A DNA stretch of 64,000 nucleotides, from positions 1-64,000 of the forward strand of contig JBEDUI010000081.1 of NCBI GenBank assembly GCA_040414495.1, read 5' to 3'. Positions 13,769-21,950 of the stretch are shown piece by piece; within the stretch, counting starts at the first letter, position 1, and every line of letters begins with the position of its first letter. The stretch comes from DATAVB01 sp040414495 (GTDB lineage: Bacteria > Actinomycetota > Actinomycetes > Mycobacteriales > QHCD01). The position numbers and the translations under genes were made by a program. Under the pieces are notes generated by a model. It had not been told where the DNA came from, made no database searches, and saw only the letters and a list, made by a program, of their open reading frames with translations.

Positions 13769-16189
13769 GTGCCAGCGAAAATCCCATCCCCGCAATCCCT
13801 GCCCGACAAATGGGCGCCGTACTGGGAACAGCAACGGACGTACGAATTCGACCGTACCGCCGCTCCGGACCGCGTCTTCAGCATCGATTCGCCGCCGCTC
13901 ACCGTGAGCGGCACCCTCCACATCGGACACTTGTACTCGTACACCCACACCGACGTGATCGCGCGTTTCCAAAGAATGCGCGGAAAAGCCGTCTGCTACC
14001 CGGTCGGCTTCGACGACAACGGGCTGCCGACCGAACGGCGGGTGCAGAACTATTACGGCGTGCGGGTCGACCCGACGATTTCCGAATCCACCAATGGCGT
14101 CGTTGGACGGGCCCGGTTCCGGGAATTGTGTGCCCGGCTCACGGCACGCGACGAGCAGATTTACGAACGGGCCTGGCGCCGGCTCGGATTGTCGGTCGAC
14201 TGGTCACTGTCCTACCGCACCATGGACGAACGCTCGCAGGTCATTTCGCAGCGGGCCTTTCTGCGCAACCTCGCCCGCGGGGAGGCGTACCGGTCCGAGG
14301 CGCCGACGCTCTGGGACGTCACCTTCCACACCGCCGTGGCGCAGGCCGAATCGGTCGACCGGGAAATCCCCGGCGCCTTTCTCAGCCTGCGGTTCGTCGG
14401 CCCGGACTGCGATATCGCGGTCGAGACGACCCGACCCGAATTGCTGCCGGCCTGCGTCGCTCTGGTCGCGCACCCCGACGATGCCCGCTACCAACGGCTT
14501 TTCGGCCGCACCGCCCGTACACCGCTCTTTGATGTCGAGGTGCCGATTCACCCGCACCGCCAGGCCGACCCGGACAAGGGCAGCGGAATCGCGATGGTGT
14601 GTACGTTCGGCGATCCGACCGATGTCGTCTGGTGGCGCGATCTCGCACTCGACACCCGGGCCGTGCTCGGATTCGACGGCCGATTCCGCACCGAGCCACC
14701 GTCTGGTGTGGACAGTGACCGATACGCGATCCTGGCGGGGAAATCGATCGAGGAAGCCCGGGCGGACATCGTGCAACAGCTCCGGGATTCGGGTACGTTG
14801 CTCGGACCGCCCCGGCCGGTGACGCACTCCGTGCCGTTCTACGAGAAGGGCGAGCGCCCACTGGAGATCGTGCCGAGCCGGCAGTGGTATATCCGCAACG
14901 GTGGCCGCGACGAGGAACTGCGCGAGCAATTGTTACGCCGCGGCGCACAATTGTGTTGGCATCCAGAATGGATGCGTAGCCGCTTCAACGGCTGGGTCGA
15001 GGGGCTCCGCGGCGATTGGCTGATCAGCCGGCAGCGGTTCTGGGGTGTGCCGTTTCCACTGTGGTATCGGCTCGATGACACCGGTCAGCCCGGTGAGGTC
15101 CTCATTCCGGACGAGACCGCATTGCCGCTCGACCCGACTCAGGCCTGCCCACCCGGATTCCGGCCTGACCAACGCGATCAACCCGGTGGTTTCACCGCCG
15201 AACGCGACATCATGGATACCTGGGCCACGTCCTCGCTGACCCCGCTGATCGGCACCGCCGAATTGACCGGCCCGCCGCGACAATTCGACCTGCACCCGCA
15301 GGCGCACGAAATCATCCGTACCTGGCTTTTCACCACGTTGTTGCGCGCACATGTCGAACGCGACGAACTGCCCTGGCGGAATGCCGCCATTTCCGGCTGG
15401 GTCGTGGATTCGCAGCACGAGAAGATCGGCAAATCCGCCGGCAACGCCGAATCACCCGAGGCGTTGCTGGACCAATTCGGTCCCGATGCGATTCGGTATT
15501 GGGCCGCGCGGGGCCGGCTCGGTTACGACCTGACCTTCGACCTGAACCAGGTGAAGGTCGGACGGCGCCTCGCGACCAAACTCTTGAACGCGAGCCGTTT
15601 CGTGCTCTCGTTCGAGGCGACCGAGGAAATCGTCGACCGGCCGCTGGATCGGGCCCTGCTGGCCGGACTGTCCACAGTGGTGAGTGATGCGACCGCAGCG
15701 CTGGAGCTGTACGACCACGCACGGGCGCTGGAGCGTATCGAACGATTCTTCTGGCAGTTCTGCGACGACTACATCGAGTTGGTGAAGGAACGGGCATACG
15801 CCGGCTGCCCGTCCGCGCGGACGACGCTGCGGTCGGCATTGGCGCAGCTGCAACGGCTCCTGGCGCCGTACCTGCCGTTCGTGACCGAAGAGTCCTGGTC
15901 CTGGTGGCAGTCCGGTTCGGTGCACCTGACGCAATGGCCAGAACCGGGCGACGCGGGCGAGGACGCGACGCTGCACGCAGCCAGCACCGTGCTGACCGGC
16001 ATCCGGCAACAGAAGTCGGCGGCCGGCCTGTCCATGCGCACACCGGTCGGGAGCATCCGGGTCGCCGGTAGCACCGACCTGGTCGCGGCCGCGGCCCGCG
16101 CCGCGACCGAACTCCAGCAGGCCGCGCACGCCGACCAGATCGAGTTCACCGAAGCCGAGGGGCCACTCGTGGTCAGCGTGAACCCGTAA
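13769..16189 (+). CDS. valS: Valine--tRNA ligase, archaeal/rickettsial-type
   Basis: An 806-residue class I aminoacyl-tRNA synthetase that charges tRNA-Val. HIGH is at residues 51-54 (GTLHIGHLYS). A CP1 editing domain carries the ETTRPELLPACVAL motif. The KMSKS loop reads KIGKS, at about 552-556, and a tRNA-binding helical domain follows. GFDDNGLPTERRVQ and the absence of a C-terminal coiled coil are marks of the short archaeal/rickettsial ValRS form rather than the long E. coli form. The GTG at 13769 with AAAGG upstream is preferred to the open frame back to 13703. It stands alone. A second, standard valS may exist elsewhere in the genome. Confidence 0.9.
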   Translation: MPAKIPSPQSLPDKWAPYWEQQRTYEFDRTAAPDRVFSIDSPPLTVSGTLHIGHLYSYTHTDVIARFQRMRGKAVCYPVGFDDNGLPTERRVQNYYGVRVDPTISESTNGVVGRARFRELCARLTARDEQIYERAWRRLGLSVDWSLSYRTMDERSQVISQRAFLRNLARGEAYRSEAPTLWDVTFHTAVAQAESVDREIPGAFLSLRFVGPDCDIAVETTRPELLPACVALVAHPDDARYQRLFGRTARTPLFDVEVPIHPHRQADPDKGSGIAMVCTFGDPTDVVWWRDLALDTRAVLGFDGRFRTEPPSGVDSDRYAILAGKSIEEARADIVQQLRDSGTLLGPPRPVTHSVPFYEKGERPLEIVPSRQWYIRNGGRDEELREQLLRRGAQLCWHPEWMRSRFNGWVEGLRGDWLISRQRFWGVPFPLWYRLDDTGQPGEVLIPDETALPLDPTQACPPGFRPDQRDQPGGFTAERDIMDTWATSSLTPLIGTAELTGPPRQFDLHPQAHEIIRTWLFTTLLRAHVERDELPWRNAAISGWVVDSQHEKIGKSAGNAESPEALLDQFGPDAIRYWAARGRLGYDLTFDLNQVKVGRRLATKLLNASRFVLSFEATEEIVDRPLDRALLAGLSTVVSDATAALELYDHARALERIERFFWQFCDDYIELVKERAYAGCPSARTTLRSALAQLQRLLAPYLPFVTEESWSWWQSGSVHLTQWPEPGDAGEDATLHAASTVLTGIRQQKSAAGLSMRTPVGSIRVAGSTDLVAAAARAATELQQAAHADQIEFTEAEGPLVVSVNP

Positions 16190-16261
16190 CGCTCGGCGAC
16201 CGCCAAGTCACCGATCAGCCCGTCCCACGGGCAAAATCGAATTCTGGTCCGCCTCGTCTAG

Positions 16262-16267
16262 TAGGGT
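16262..16267 (+). promoter_or_regulatory. -10 box of a leaderless orn transcript
   Basis: TAGGGT is followed by 7 bases and then the ATG at 16275, the spacing typical of leaderless actinobacterial mRNAs. No ribosome site is present. Confidence 0.5.
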
Positions 16268-16274
16268 CATGCCG

Positions 16275-16925
16275 ATGAATGACAGGCTCGTATGGATCGA
16301 TTGCGAGATGACCGGCCTCGATCTCGCCCACGACGCGTTGATCGAGGTGGCCGTCCTCGTCACCGACTCCAATCTCACGGTGCTGGGCAAAGGCATCGAC
16401 ATCGTCATCTCCGCCCCGGCCGAGAAGCTGGAATCGATGAACGAGGTCGTATCGGCGATGCACGCCGCCTCGGGCTTGACCGAGGCGGTCCGCGCGTCGA
16501 CGGTCACGATGCAGGACGCCGAGCGGCAGGTCCTCGACTACATCCGGGAGTACGTACCGGAGCCGCGGACCGCGCCGCTGGCCGGCAACTCCATCGCCAC
16601 CGACCGTGGGTTCCTCGCCCGCGACATGCCGGCGCTGGACAACCATCTGCACTACCGGATGGTCGACGTGTCCTCGATCAAGGAGCTGAGCCGGCGCTGG
16701 TATCCGCGCGTCTACTACGCGCAGCCGGAGAAGGGCATGCAGCACCGGGCGCTGGCGGATATCGAGGAGAGCATCCAGGAGTTGCGGTATTACCGCAGCG
16801 CGATCTTCGTACCGGAGCCCGGGCCGAGTACCGATGAGGCGCGGGCGATCGCGGCCCGGATCATGAACGGCGACGCCGCAAAGGCCGATTCACCGCTGCA
16901 CGAGGCGGGCCAGGCGGAGGCGTAA
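16275..16925 (+). CDS. orn: Oligoribonuclease
   Basis: A 216-residue DEDDh 3'-5' exonuclease that degrades two- to five-base RNAs and pGpG, the breakdown product of c-di-GMP. WIDCEMTGLDL carries the first Asp and Glu; GNSIATDRGFLARDMP carries the next Asp; HRALADIEESI carries the catalytic His and last Asp. Homologues begin MNDRxVWIDCEMTG, which supports the third Met codon (16275) over the ATG at 16269. A -10-like TAGGGT placed 7 bases before it points the same way. Confidence 0.95.
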   Translation: MNDRLVWIDCEMTGLDLAHDALIEVAVLVTDSNLTVLGKGIDIVISAPAEKLESMNEVVSAMHAASGLTEAVRASTVTMQDAERQVLDYIREYVPEPRTAPLAGNSIATDRGFLARDMPALDNHLHYRMVDVSSIKELSRRWYPRVYYAQPEKGMQHRALADIEESIQELRYYRSAIFVPEPGPSTDEARAIAARIMNGDAAKADSPLHEAGQAEA

Positions 16926-16946
16926 GCCGGAGTTCCAGACGTCCGC

Positions 16947-16952
16947 TATGAT
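16947..16952 (+). promoter_or_regulatory. Candidate -10 box for tRNA-His
   Basis: TATGAT matches the consensus at five of six positions and lies 35 bases before the mature tRNA. No clear -35 box is seen. Confidence 0.45.
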
Positions 16953-16981
16953 CGTGCGGAGCCGCCGATGTGCGGCCCGCG

Positions 16982-17057
16982 GTGGGTGTAGCTCAGTTGG
17001 TAGAGCACCTGGTTGTGGTCCAGGGAGTCGTGGGTTCAAGTCCCATCACTCACCCCA
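16982..17057 (+). tRNA. tRNA-His (GTG)
   Basis: The cloverleaf is complete. The acceptor stem is GTGGGTG/CACTCAC with one G-T pair, the D arm is GCTCAGTTGGTAGAGC, the anticodon stem is CCTGG/CCAGG with loop TTGTGGT (anticodon GTG), and the T arm is GTGGGTTCAAGTCCCAT. The discriminator is C, as in tRNA-His, with an encoded CCA. A G precedes position 1 and can serve as the extra G-1. Confidence 0.97.
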
Positions 17058-17061
17058 AGGG

Positions 17062-17092
17062 AAAGGGAGCAGCTTCGGCTGCTCCCTTTTTT
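17062..17092 (+). terminator. Intrinsic terminator after tRNA-His
   Basis: The stem AAAGGGAGCAGC/GCTGCTCCCTTT closes on a TTCG tetraloop and runs into six Ts. This is the clearest rho-independent terminator in the window. Confidence 0.95.
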
Positions 17093-17191
17093 CTTGCCCA
17101 TCTCGTACGTGAATTGCGTCTCGCCGATCCGGCGTCACTTCTGCGGCCGATCGCGCGATGAACCGGACAGCAACGTACTGAGGAGGACAAG

Positions 17192-18358
17192 ATTCCCAGA
17201 TACTGGCTGTCGGTCGCGGTCGCGGCCGCATTGTCCGCGGCACTCGCCACACCAGCGACTGCCGACTCGCCAAACTGGACGCTGGACCTGCACGGGACCG
17301 ACGCCAACGTCGCAGTCGATCACGGCACGCTGCGCCTGGCCGACCCGAAGGCGCCGGCGTTGGCCAGCCCGACCGCGCTCGGTTCGCTCATCACCGCGCC
17401 GCACCGGCTCGACCGGCTCGCCACCGGGCTGGTCGCCACCCTCAACGCCGATATCCCGGCCGGCGCGGCGGTCCGGATCGACGTACGCGGCGTTGGGGGC
17501 ACCGGCCGCTGGGGCGAATGGACCCCGGCCGGGGCCGCGCTGCCCGGACCGGCCCGAGTCGTTCAGGCCCGGGTCACCCTCATCGCCGCTCCGGACGGCG
17601 CCAGCCCGCGGGTGCGCGCGGTATCGCTGCGACCAATGGATTCGGGCGTCACGCCGCGGACCTCGGGCACCGCCTCGACGTACCGGGTATTCGCCACCCG
17701 CGAGGGTCTGGTCGGCGGCACCACGGCCAACGGCCACGTCATCGTCTCCCGCGATCATTTCGTCGCGCTGCCCTCCGGACGTGGACTGTCCCCCAAGGAC
17801 GGCGGCAGCTACACAGTCCGGGTCTGCGCGACCAGCGGGCGCTGCGAATGGGCGCCAGTGTGGGACGTCGGGCCGTGGAATACACACGATGACTACTGGA
17901 ATCCAGCCGCGATCCGCGAGGACTGGAAGGACGTAACCCAGGGCGAGCCGGAATCGCAGGCGGCGTACTCCAATGGCTACAACGGCGGTAAGGACGGCTT
18001 CGGCCGTACCGTCTCCAATCCGGCCGGGATCGACCTGGCCGACGGCACGTTCTGGGACGGACTGCAACTGACCGACAATGCCTGGGTCAACGTGACCTAT
18101 TTGTGGACTGGGGCCGCTGGCGTGACCGGCACCATCGACACCGCGTTGAATGTCCGCAGTGGACCACACGGCACCGCTACCGCGGTCGGCTTGGCCGATG
18201 AGGATGCCCAGGTGCCGATCGTCTGCCAAACGACAGGCGACTCGGTCTCCGGCAGCGTAAAGAAAACGAATCTCTGGGATGAATTGGCGACCGGTTATTA
18301 CGTTTCGGACGCCTATGTGGACACTGGGTCAACAAAGCAGGTCGCTCCGAATTGCTGA
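17192..18358 (+). CDS. Secreted protein with C-terminal SH3b-like domain, apparent ATT start
   Basis: About 388 residues. The frame from 17192 reads PRYWLSVAVAAALSAALA and then TPATAD, a good signal peptide, but has no ATG, GTG or TTG until a TTG at 17231 inside that signal. An ATT at 17192 lies 5 bases after a strong AGGAGG site, so it is the likely start. The mature part has a beta-rich middle of unknown family with a Cys pair (VRVCATSGRCEW). The last 80 or so residues (TALNVRSGPHGTATAVG) are a bacterial SH3 domain, which often binds cell wall. A 7-codon frame (17158-17181) ends on the ribosome site. Confidence 0.75.
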   Translation: MPRYWLSVAVAAALSAALATPATADSPNWTLDLHGTDANVAVDHGTLRLADPKAPALASPTALGSLITAPHRLDRLATGLVATLNADIPAGAAVRIDVRGVGGTGRWGEWTPAGAALPGPARVVQARVTLIAAPDGASPRVRAVSLRPMDSGVTPRTSGTASTYRVFATREGLVGGTTANGHVIVSRDHFVALPSGRGLSPKDGGSYTVRVCATSGRCEWAPVWDVGPWNTHDDYWNPAAIREDWKDVTQGEPESQAAYSNGYNGGKDGFGRTVSNPAGIDLADGTFWDGLQLTDNAWVNVTYLWTGAAGVTGTIDTALNVRSGPHGTATAVGLADEDAQVPIVCQTTGDSVSGSVKKTNLWDELATGYYVSDAYVDTGSTKQVAPNC

Positions 18359-18359
18359 G

Positions 18360-18392
18360 AATCGCCCCCGGAATTAGCTTCCGGGGGCGATT
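18360..18392. terminator. Hairpin between convergent SH3b and lectin genes
   Basis: A perfect 14-bp stem, AATCGCCCCCGGAA/TTCCGGGGGCGATT, with a five-base loop, begins one base after the SH3b gene stop. It lies 18 bases from the stop of the facing lectin gene, so it can serve both strands. Confidence 0.8.
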
Positions 18393-18409
18393 CGGTATCT
18401 ATCGAAAAC

Positions 18410-19201
18410 CTAGTGGGTGTTGGTGGCCCAGGCTGCCTTCGTGCCACTGTAGAGCACCAGGTTTCCGTCGGTTTGCACAAGTAGTCGACTCATATTTCCG
18501 TGCGTTCCGCTCTGCCAGAGAACGGTGCCGCGCGCCGAGTGGATAACCAGGTTTCCATTGCTCTGGAAGCTCAAATACGCGCCCCGGTGGCCCTGCGTGT
18601 GGGAATTCCACAACGCGGTGCTGCCGCGCCGAAGCACAAGATTTCCGTCGGTGCCCATGGCCAGCCGGAATGTACGGTTCTGGGAGAGGCGAGTGTGCCC
18701 GGCCGTCAACGTTTCGCCGGGCAGCATCTCGGTCGAGTTGGTTTTCCACGCCCACAACGCTTTCTTGCCGGAGTAGATGACCAGGTTGCCGTCGTCCTGC
18801 ATCGCCAGGTACGAGCCGGCGTGCCCGCCGGTGCGGCTGGTCCACAGTGGCTTGTGGGCGCGGTCATATACGACGAGGTCGCCATTCGACTGGAATTCGG
18901 TGTACGCGCCACGGTGGCCGTCGGTCTCGGTAGCCCATAGGGGAGTCTTGTCACTGGTTCGGTATATGACGGCGTTGCCGTCGCTCTGCTGCAGGAACCC
19001 ATACCGCCCATTGGGCGAGCGCAGATAATGGCCGGCCCGCAGAATCACGCCGCCCCGCAAAACACCGACCGCGGCTGGCGCCGCCGAATTGGCCTTGGCC
19101 GCCGGAGTGGCTGTATTCGCCCCGGCCGTACCGGCACCGACGCCAATTGCCACCATCGCGAGCGCGCAGCCGGCAAGAATTGCCTTGAACGTGGATTTCA
19201 C
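18410..19201 (-). CDS. Secreted tandem B-lectin (mannose-binding lectin-like) protein
   Basis: A 263-residue protein with a signal peptide of about 29 residues followed by two bulb-type lectin domains. Each domain should carry three QxDxNxVxY mannose sites. Domain 1 has QSDGNAVIY, a changed QSNGDLVVY, and QDDGNLVIY; domain 2 has GTDGNLVLR and QSNGNLVIH, both degenerate, and QTDGNLVLY. So three sites look intact. Two such domains on a chain of 260-280 residues is the build of LlpA lectin-like bacteriocins, though many actinobacterial B-lectins have no known role. GTG start with GGAGG upstream. It is monocistronic, flanked by a shared terminator. Confidence 0.85.
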   Translation of the reverse strand: MKSTFKAILAGCALAMVAIGVGAGTAGANTATPAAKANSAAPAAVGVLRGGVILRAGHYLRSPNGRYGFLQQSDGNAVIYRTSDKTPLWATETDGHRGAYTEFQSNGDLVVYDRAHKPLWTSRTGGHAGSYLAMQDDGNLVIYSGKKALWAWKTNSTEMLPGETLTAGHTRLSQNRTFRLAMGTDGNLVLRRGSTALWNSHTQGHRGAYLSFQSNGNLVIHSARGTVLWQSGTHGNMSRLLVQTDGNLVLYSGTKAAWATNTH

Positions 19202-19316
19202 TGTTCCTCCGAGAATTACCCCGATGGGTGATCGTTGTGATCACGCCCAGCCGAGCGTATTCACGGAGCTTGTCACGCAACTGACGGATTCGTGCCAACC
19301 GTGCTCAGGGCATGTA

Positions 19317-20105
19317 CTAGTCGAATTGATACGACCGTTTCGACAGGCCGTACCAGAATCCTTCGATCACGGCCTGCTGCGCGTCGATGCGGCCGGCCGC
19401 GCCGAGCGATACGAATAGCGGCGCGAAATGCTCGGTGCGCGGATGCGCGATCCGGCCGGCCGGCGCCTTTCGGGCGAAATCGATGAGCCCGTCGAGGTCG
19501 CCGGCGGCCACCGCGCCCGAACCCCACTCGTCGAATTCAACCGACCAGGCCGGTGGCGGCGCATCGGCCGGCGCGCCCAGATTCATTTCCCGCAGATTGT
19601 GGGTGAAAAAGCCACTGCCCATGATCAGCACGCCCTGCTCCCGCAGCGGCGCCAACCGGCGTCCGACCTCGAGCAGGCTCTGCGGGTCCAGGGTCGGCAT
19701 CGACACCTGCAACACCGGAACGTCGGCGTCCGGGTACATCTCGACCAACGGTACGTATGCGCCATGGTCCAGACCACGCCCAGGAACGTCCTGTGTGGAC
19801 ATTCCGGTCGTGTGCAGCAGCGACCGGACCTGCGCCGCGAGCGCTGGGGTGCCCGGGGCCGGATACCGCACCTGGTAGTAGTGGTCCGGGAAGCCCCAGA
19901 AGTCGTACGTCAGCGGCACGGTCTCGGTCGCCCCGATCGCCAGCGGCGCCTCTTCCCAGTGGGCCGAGACGACCAGGACCGCCGTGGGCCGGGGCAGATC
20001 GCGGGCCCAGGTCGCGAGTTGACTGGTCCAGAGGCGGTCGTCGGCCAGGATCGGGGCGCCGTGGCTCAGATACAGCACCGGCATCCGGGTGGTGGGCTGG
20101 CTCAT
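19317..20105 (-). CDS. LigB-type class III extradiol dioxygenase (4,5-DOPA dioxygenase-like, YgiD family)
   Basis: A 262-residue protein of the class III extradiol ring-cleavage family. Likely metal and catalytic histidines are in LSHGAP, SAHWEE, DHGAYVPL and HPRTEHFAPL, in the usual order. The family includes E. coli YgiD and plant DOPA dioxygenase, which open catechol rings; the physiological substrate in bacteria is mostly unknown. The ATG at 20105 has AAGGAG at the right distance, so the 12 upstream codons are left out. It follows the MFS transporter gene in the same direction with 36 bases between, suggesting joint induction by an aromatic or quinone-like compound. Confidence 0.85.
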   Translation of the reverse strand: MSQPTTRMPVLYLSHGAPILADDRLWTSQLATWARDLPRPTAVLVVSAHWEEAPLAIGATETVPLTYDFWGFPDHYYQVRYPAPGTPALAAQVRSLLHTTGMSTQDVPGRGLDHGAYVPLVEMYPDADVPVLQVSMPTLDPQSLLEVGRRLAPLREQGVLIMGSGFFTHNLREMNLGAPADAPPPAWSVEFDEWGSGAVAAGDLDGLIDFARKAPAGRIAHPRTEHFAPLFVSLGAAGRIDAQQAVIEGFWYGLSKRSYQFD

Positions 20106-20141
20106 ATCCGCTCCTTGGGCCCTGACTCGTTGAGCATTCAA

Positions 20142-21617
20142 CTATACGGTGGCGGTGGCGCGCCGGCCACGAAACGCAAGCCGGGCCACAATGCCGAACA
20201 CCACCAGCATGAGCCCGGCGTCCAGCAATGCCGAACAGACCATGGCCCGGTCGTACCCGGAGTCCGCGACCGCGAAGAACGCCGCGCCGATCGCGGCAAC
20301 CCCGGCCGAGCCGGCGAACTGGACCGTGGTGTTGAGCAGGCCCGAGCCCGCGCCGGCCTGGTCGGCCCGAACCTCGGCCATCGCCAACCCGAGAATCTGC
20401 GGCAGGACCAGACCGTTGCCCCCGCCGACCAACAGCAGCGAAACCATGAGCCAGGCCAGCCCCGGCCGGCCCGGTTGCGCGACCTCCCACACGATCAACA
20501 GCAACCCGAGCGCCACGACCGCAGCACCGACCGCCACAACCCGCGACCCGTACCGGCGGATCAGCCGGAATCCCAGCAACGACGTCGTACCGAACAGGAC
20601 GCCCATCGGCGCGAACACCAGCCCGGCCTGCAACGCCGAGTAGCCCAACCGGTCCTGCAGCAGCAGGGTCAACGTGAACATGAAGCTGGCGAAGTACGCC
20701 ATGAACGCGGCGCCGGCGACCAGACCCGAGCGGTACGAACGAACCCGCAGCAGGCTCAGGTCGAGCAACGGCTGGCGGCCCAGCGCGCCCAACCGTCGCT
20801 CGTACCGCAGGGTGACCACGGCAATCGGGACGGCGGCGACCGCCACCAGCCAGACCAACGGCCGGGAAATCGTGAGCGGAGCGAGTATCAACGCGAGCGC
20901 CGCCGAGACCCCGATCGCACCGCGCAGGTCCAGCCGGGTATGCCGGTCCGGGACCGAAGCCGGCAGCAGTCGCCAGGCCAGCGGGGCGGCGACCGCACAG
21001 ATCGGCGTCGCGAACAGGAAGATGATCCGCCACCCGAGGCCGAACAGGTCCAGATCCAGCAGCAGCCCACCCAGCACCTGGCCGGCGATCGAGCCCAGAC
21101 CGGAGGCGACCCCGTACCAGCCGAGCGCCCGACCGCGGTGTTCCTGCGGGATCGCAACCGTGACGATCGCCAACACCTGCGGCACCATCAGCGCACCGGC
21201 CAGCCCCTGCAGCATCCGGGCCAACACCAGTTCGGTCGGGTTCTGCGCCAGCCCGCACAGCAGCGAGGCGACTGCGAAACCGACCATCCCGGCGACGAAC
21301 GCGCGCCGGTGACCCCACAGATCGCCCAGTCGCCCGCCGGTGATCATGCCGGTCGCGTAGGCAAACGCGTAGCCACCGACGATCAGCTCCAACGCGGTCG
21401 GGCCGGCCTGCAGGTCGCGCGCGAACGAAGGCGCCGCGACATTGACAACAAAGAAGTCGAACTGGGCCAGGAACATCGCCGACATCAGCACGACCAGCAT
21501 CGGGCCGGTCCGCTTGGTTCTGGTGGTCCTCACCATGTCGGTCCCAGTGTTCGTTGGCGCCCTGGTCGCAGTGTTATCCGTGCGGTCAGGCGCTGTGTTC
21601 GACATTGCGTTTTCCAT
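20142..21617 (-). CDS. MFS drug/proton antiporter, DHA2 family
   Basis: About 491 residues with some 14 hydrophobic segments, the DHA2 (EmrB/QacA-like) topology. Motif A appears as GGRLGDLWGHRRAF in the loop between helices 2 and 3, and motif C-like GVASGLGSIAGQVLGG follows. It should export small lipophilic compounds. The frame is open back to 21866, where an AGGAGG precedes an ATG, but codons in 21618-21866 have far fewer G/C third bases than the gene body, so I take the start at 21617 (21605 is also possible). It is divergent from an Rrf2 regulator and leads the dioxygenase gene. Confidence 0.85.
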   Translation of the reverse strand: MENAMSNTAPDRTDNTATRAPTNTGTDMVRTTRTKRTGPMLVVLMSAMFLAQFDFFVVNVAAPSFARDLQAGPTALELIVGGYAFAYATGMITGGRLGDLWGHRRAFVAGMVGFAVASLLCGLAQNPTELVLARMLQGLAGALMVPQVLAIVTVAIPQEHRGRALGWYGVASGLGSIAGQVLGGLLLDLDLFGLGWRIIFLFATPICAVAAPLAWRLLPASVPDRHTRLDLRGAIGVSAALALILAPLTISRPLVWLVAVAAVPIAVVTLRYERRLGALGRQPLLDLSLLRVRSYRSGLVAGAAFMAYFASFMFTLTLLLQDRLGYSALQAGLVFAPMGVLFGTTSLLGFRLIRRYGSRVVAVGAAVVALGLLLIVWEVAQPGRPGLAWLMVSLLLVGGGNGLVLPQILGLAMAEVRADQAGAGSGLLNTTVQFAGSAGVAAIGAAFFAVADSGYDRAMVCSALLDAGLMLVVFGIVARLAFRGRRATATV

Positions 21618-21950
21618 TCCGCGATCGCCGCTCAGCGAGGCATCAGCCGCTCGTACGTTTGCCGCCCGGTTGTCATGCCCGGGTTGGTCCGGCGGGCTTT
21701 CCGGCCGCGGCGCATATATCCGAACGGCCGCCCGCGCTTCGAATCTTTCCGACGCCGTTACTGAAAATCGTTGCGCCCGGGCTGATCCCGCAACCACCGG
21801 CGCGGGCGTGGTTCTGTTCCTTCCCGAAATTCTCCGGCCGCGTTCCGTCCCGATTTCCGAAAGCATCCCCGCGCTCCTCCTAGTTCACACTATTACGGAT
21901 AGTAGATATCCACGATTTGAGATGTCCAGGATGTTTTCTAAACTGGTCCG
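21618..21950. other. Divergent control region of the MFS and Rrf2 genes
   Basis: These 333 bases hold the shared promoter. The part at 21618-21866 is probably an untranslated leader or an N-terminal extension of the transporter. The regulatory palindromes are at 21889-21911. Confidence 0.5.
21889..21911. promoter_or_regulatory. Overlapping palindromes, probable Rrf2 operator
   Basis: ACTAT-TACGG-ATAGT (21889-21903) and GGATA-GTAGA-TATCC (21897-21911) overlap between the two divergent genes. Either could be bound by the adjacent Rrf2-family regulator. Confidence 0.5.

Noticed and set aside
19428..21764. Plus-strand open frame of 778 codons
   Set aside because: Antisense shadow of the dioxygenase and MFS genes, Gln/Arg/Pro-rich, no recognisable domain.
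21618..21866. N-terminal extension of the MFS transporter from the ATG at 21866
   Set aside because: An AGGAGG precedes this ATG, but third-position G+C is clearly below that of the gene body and the sequence is Arg-rich and hydrophilic without similarity.
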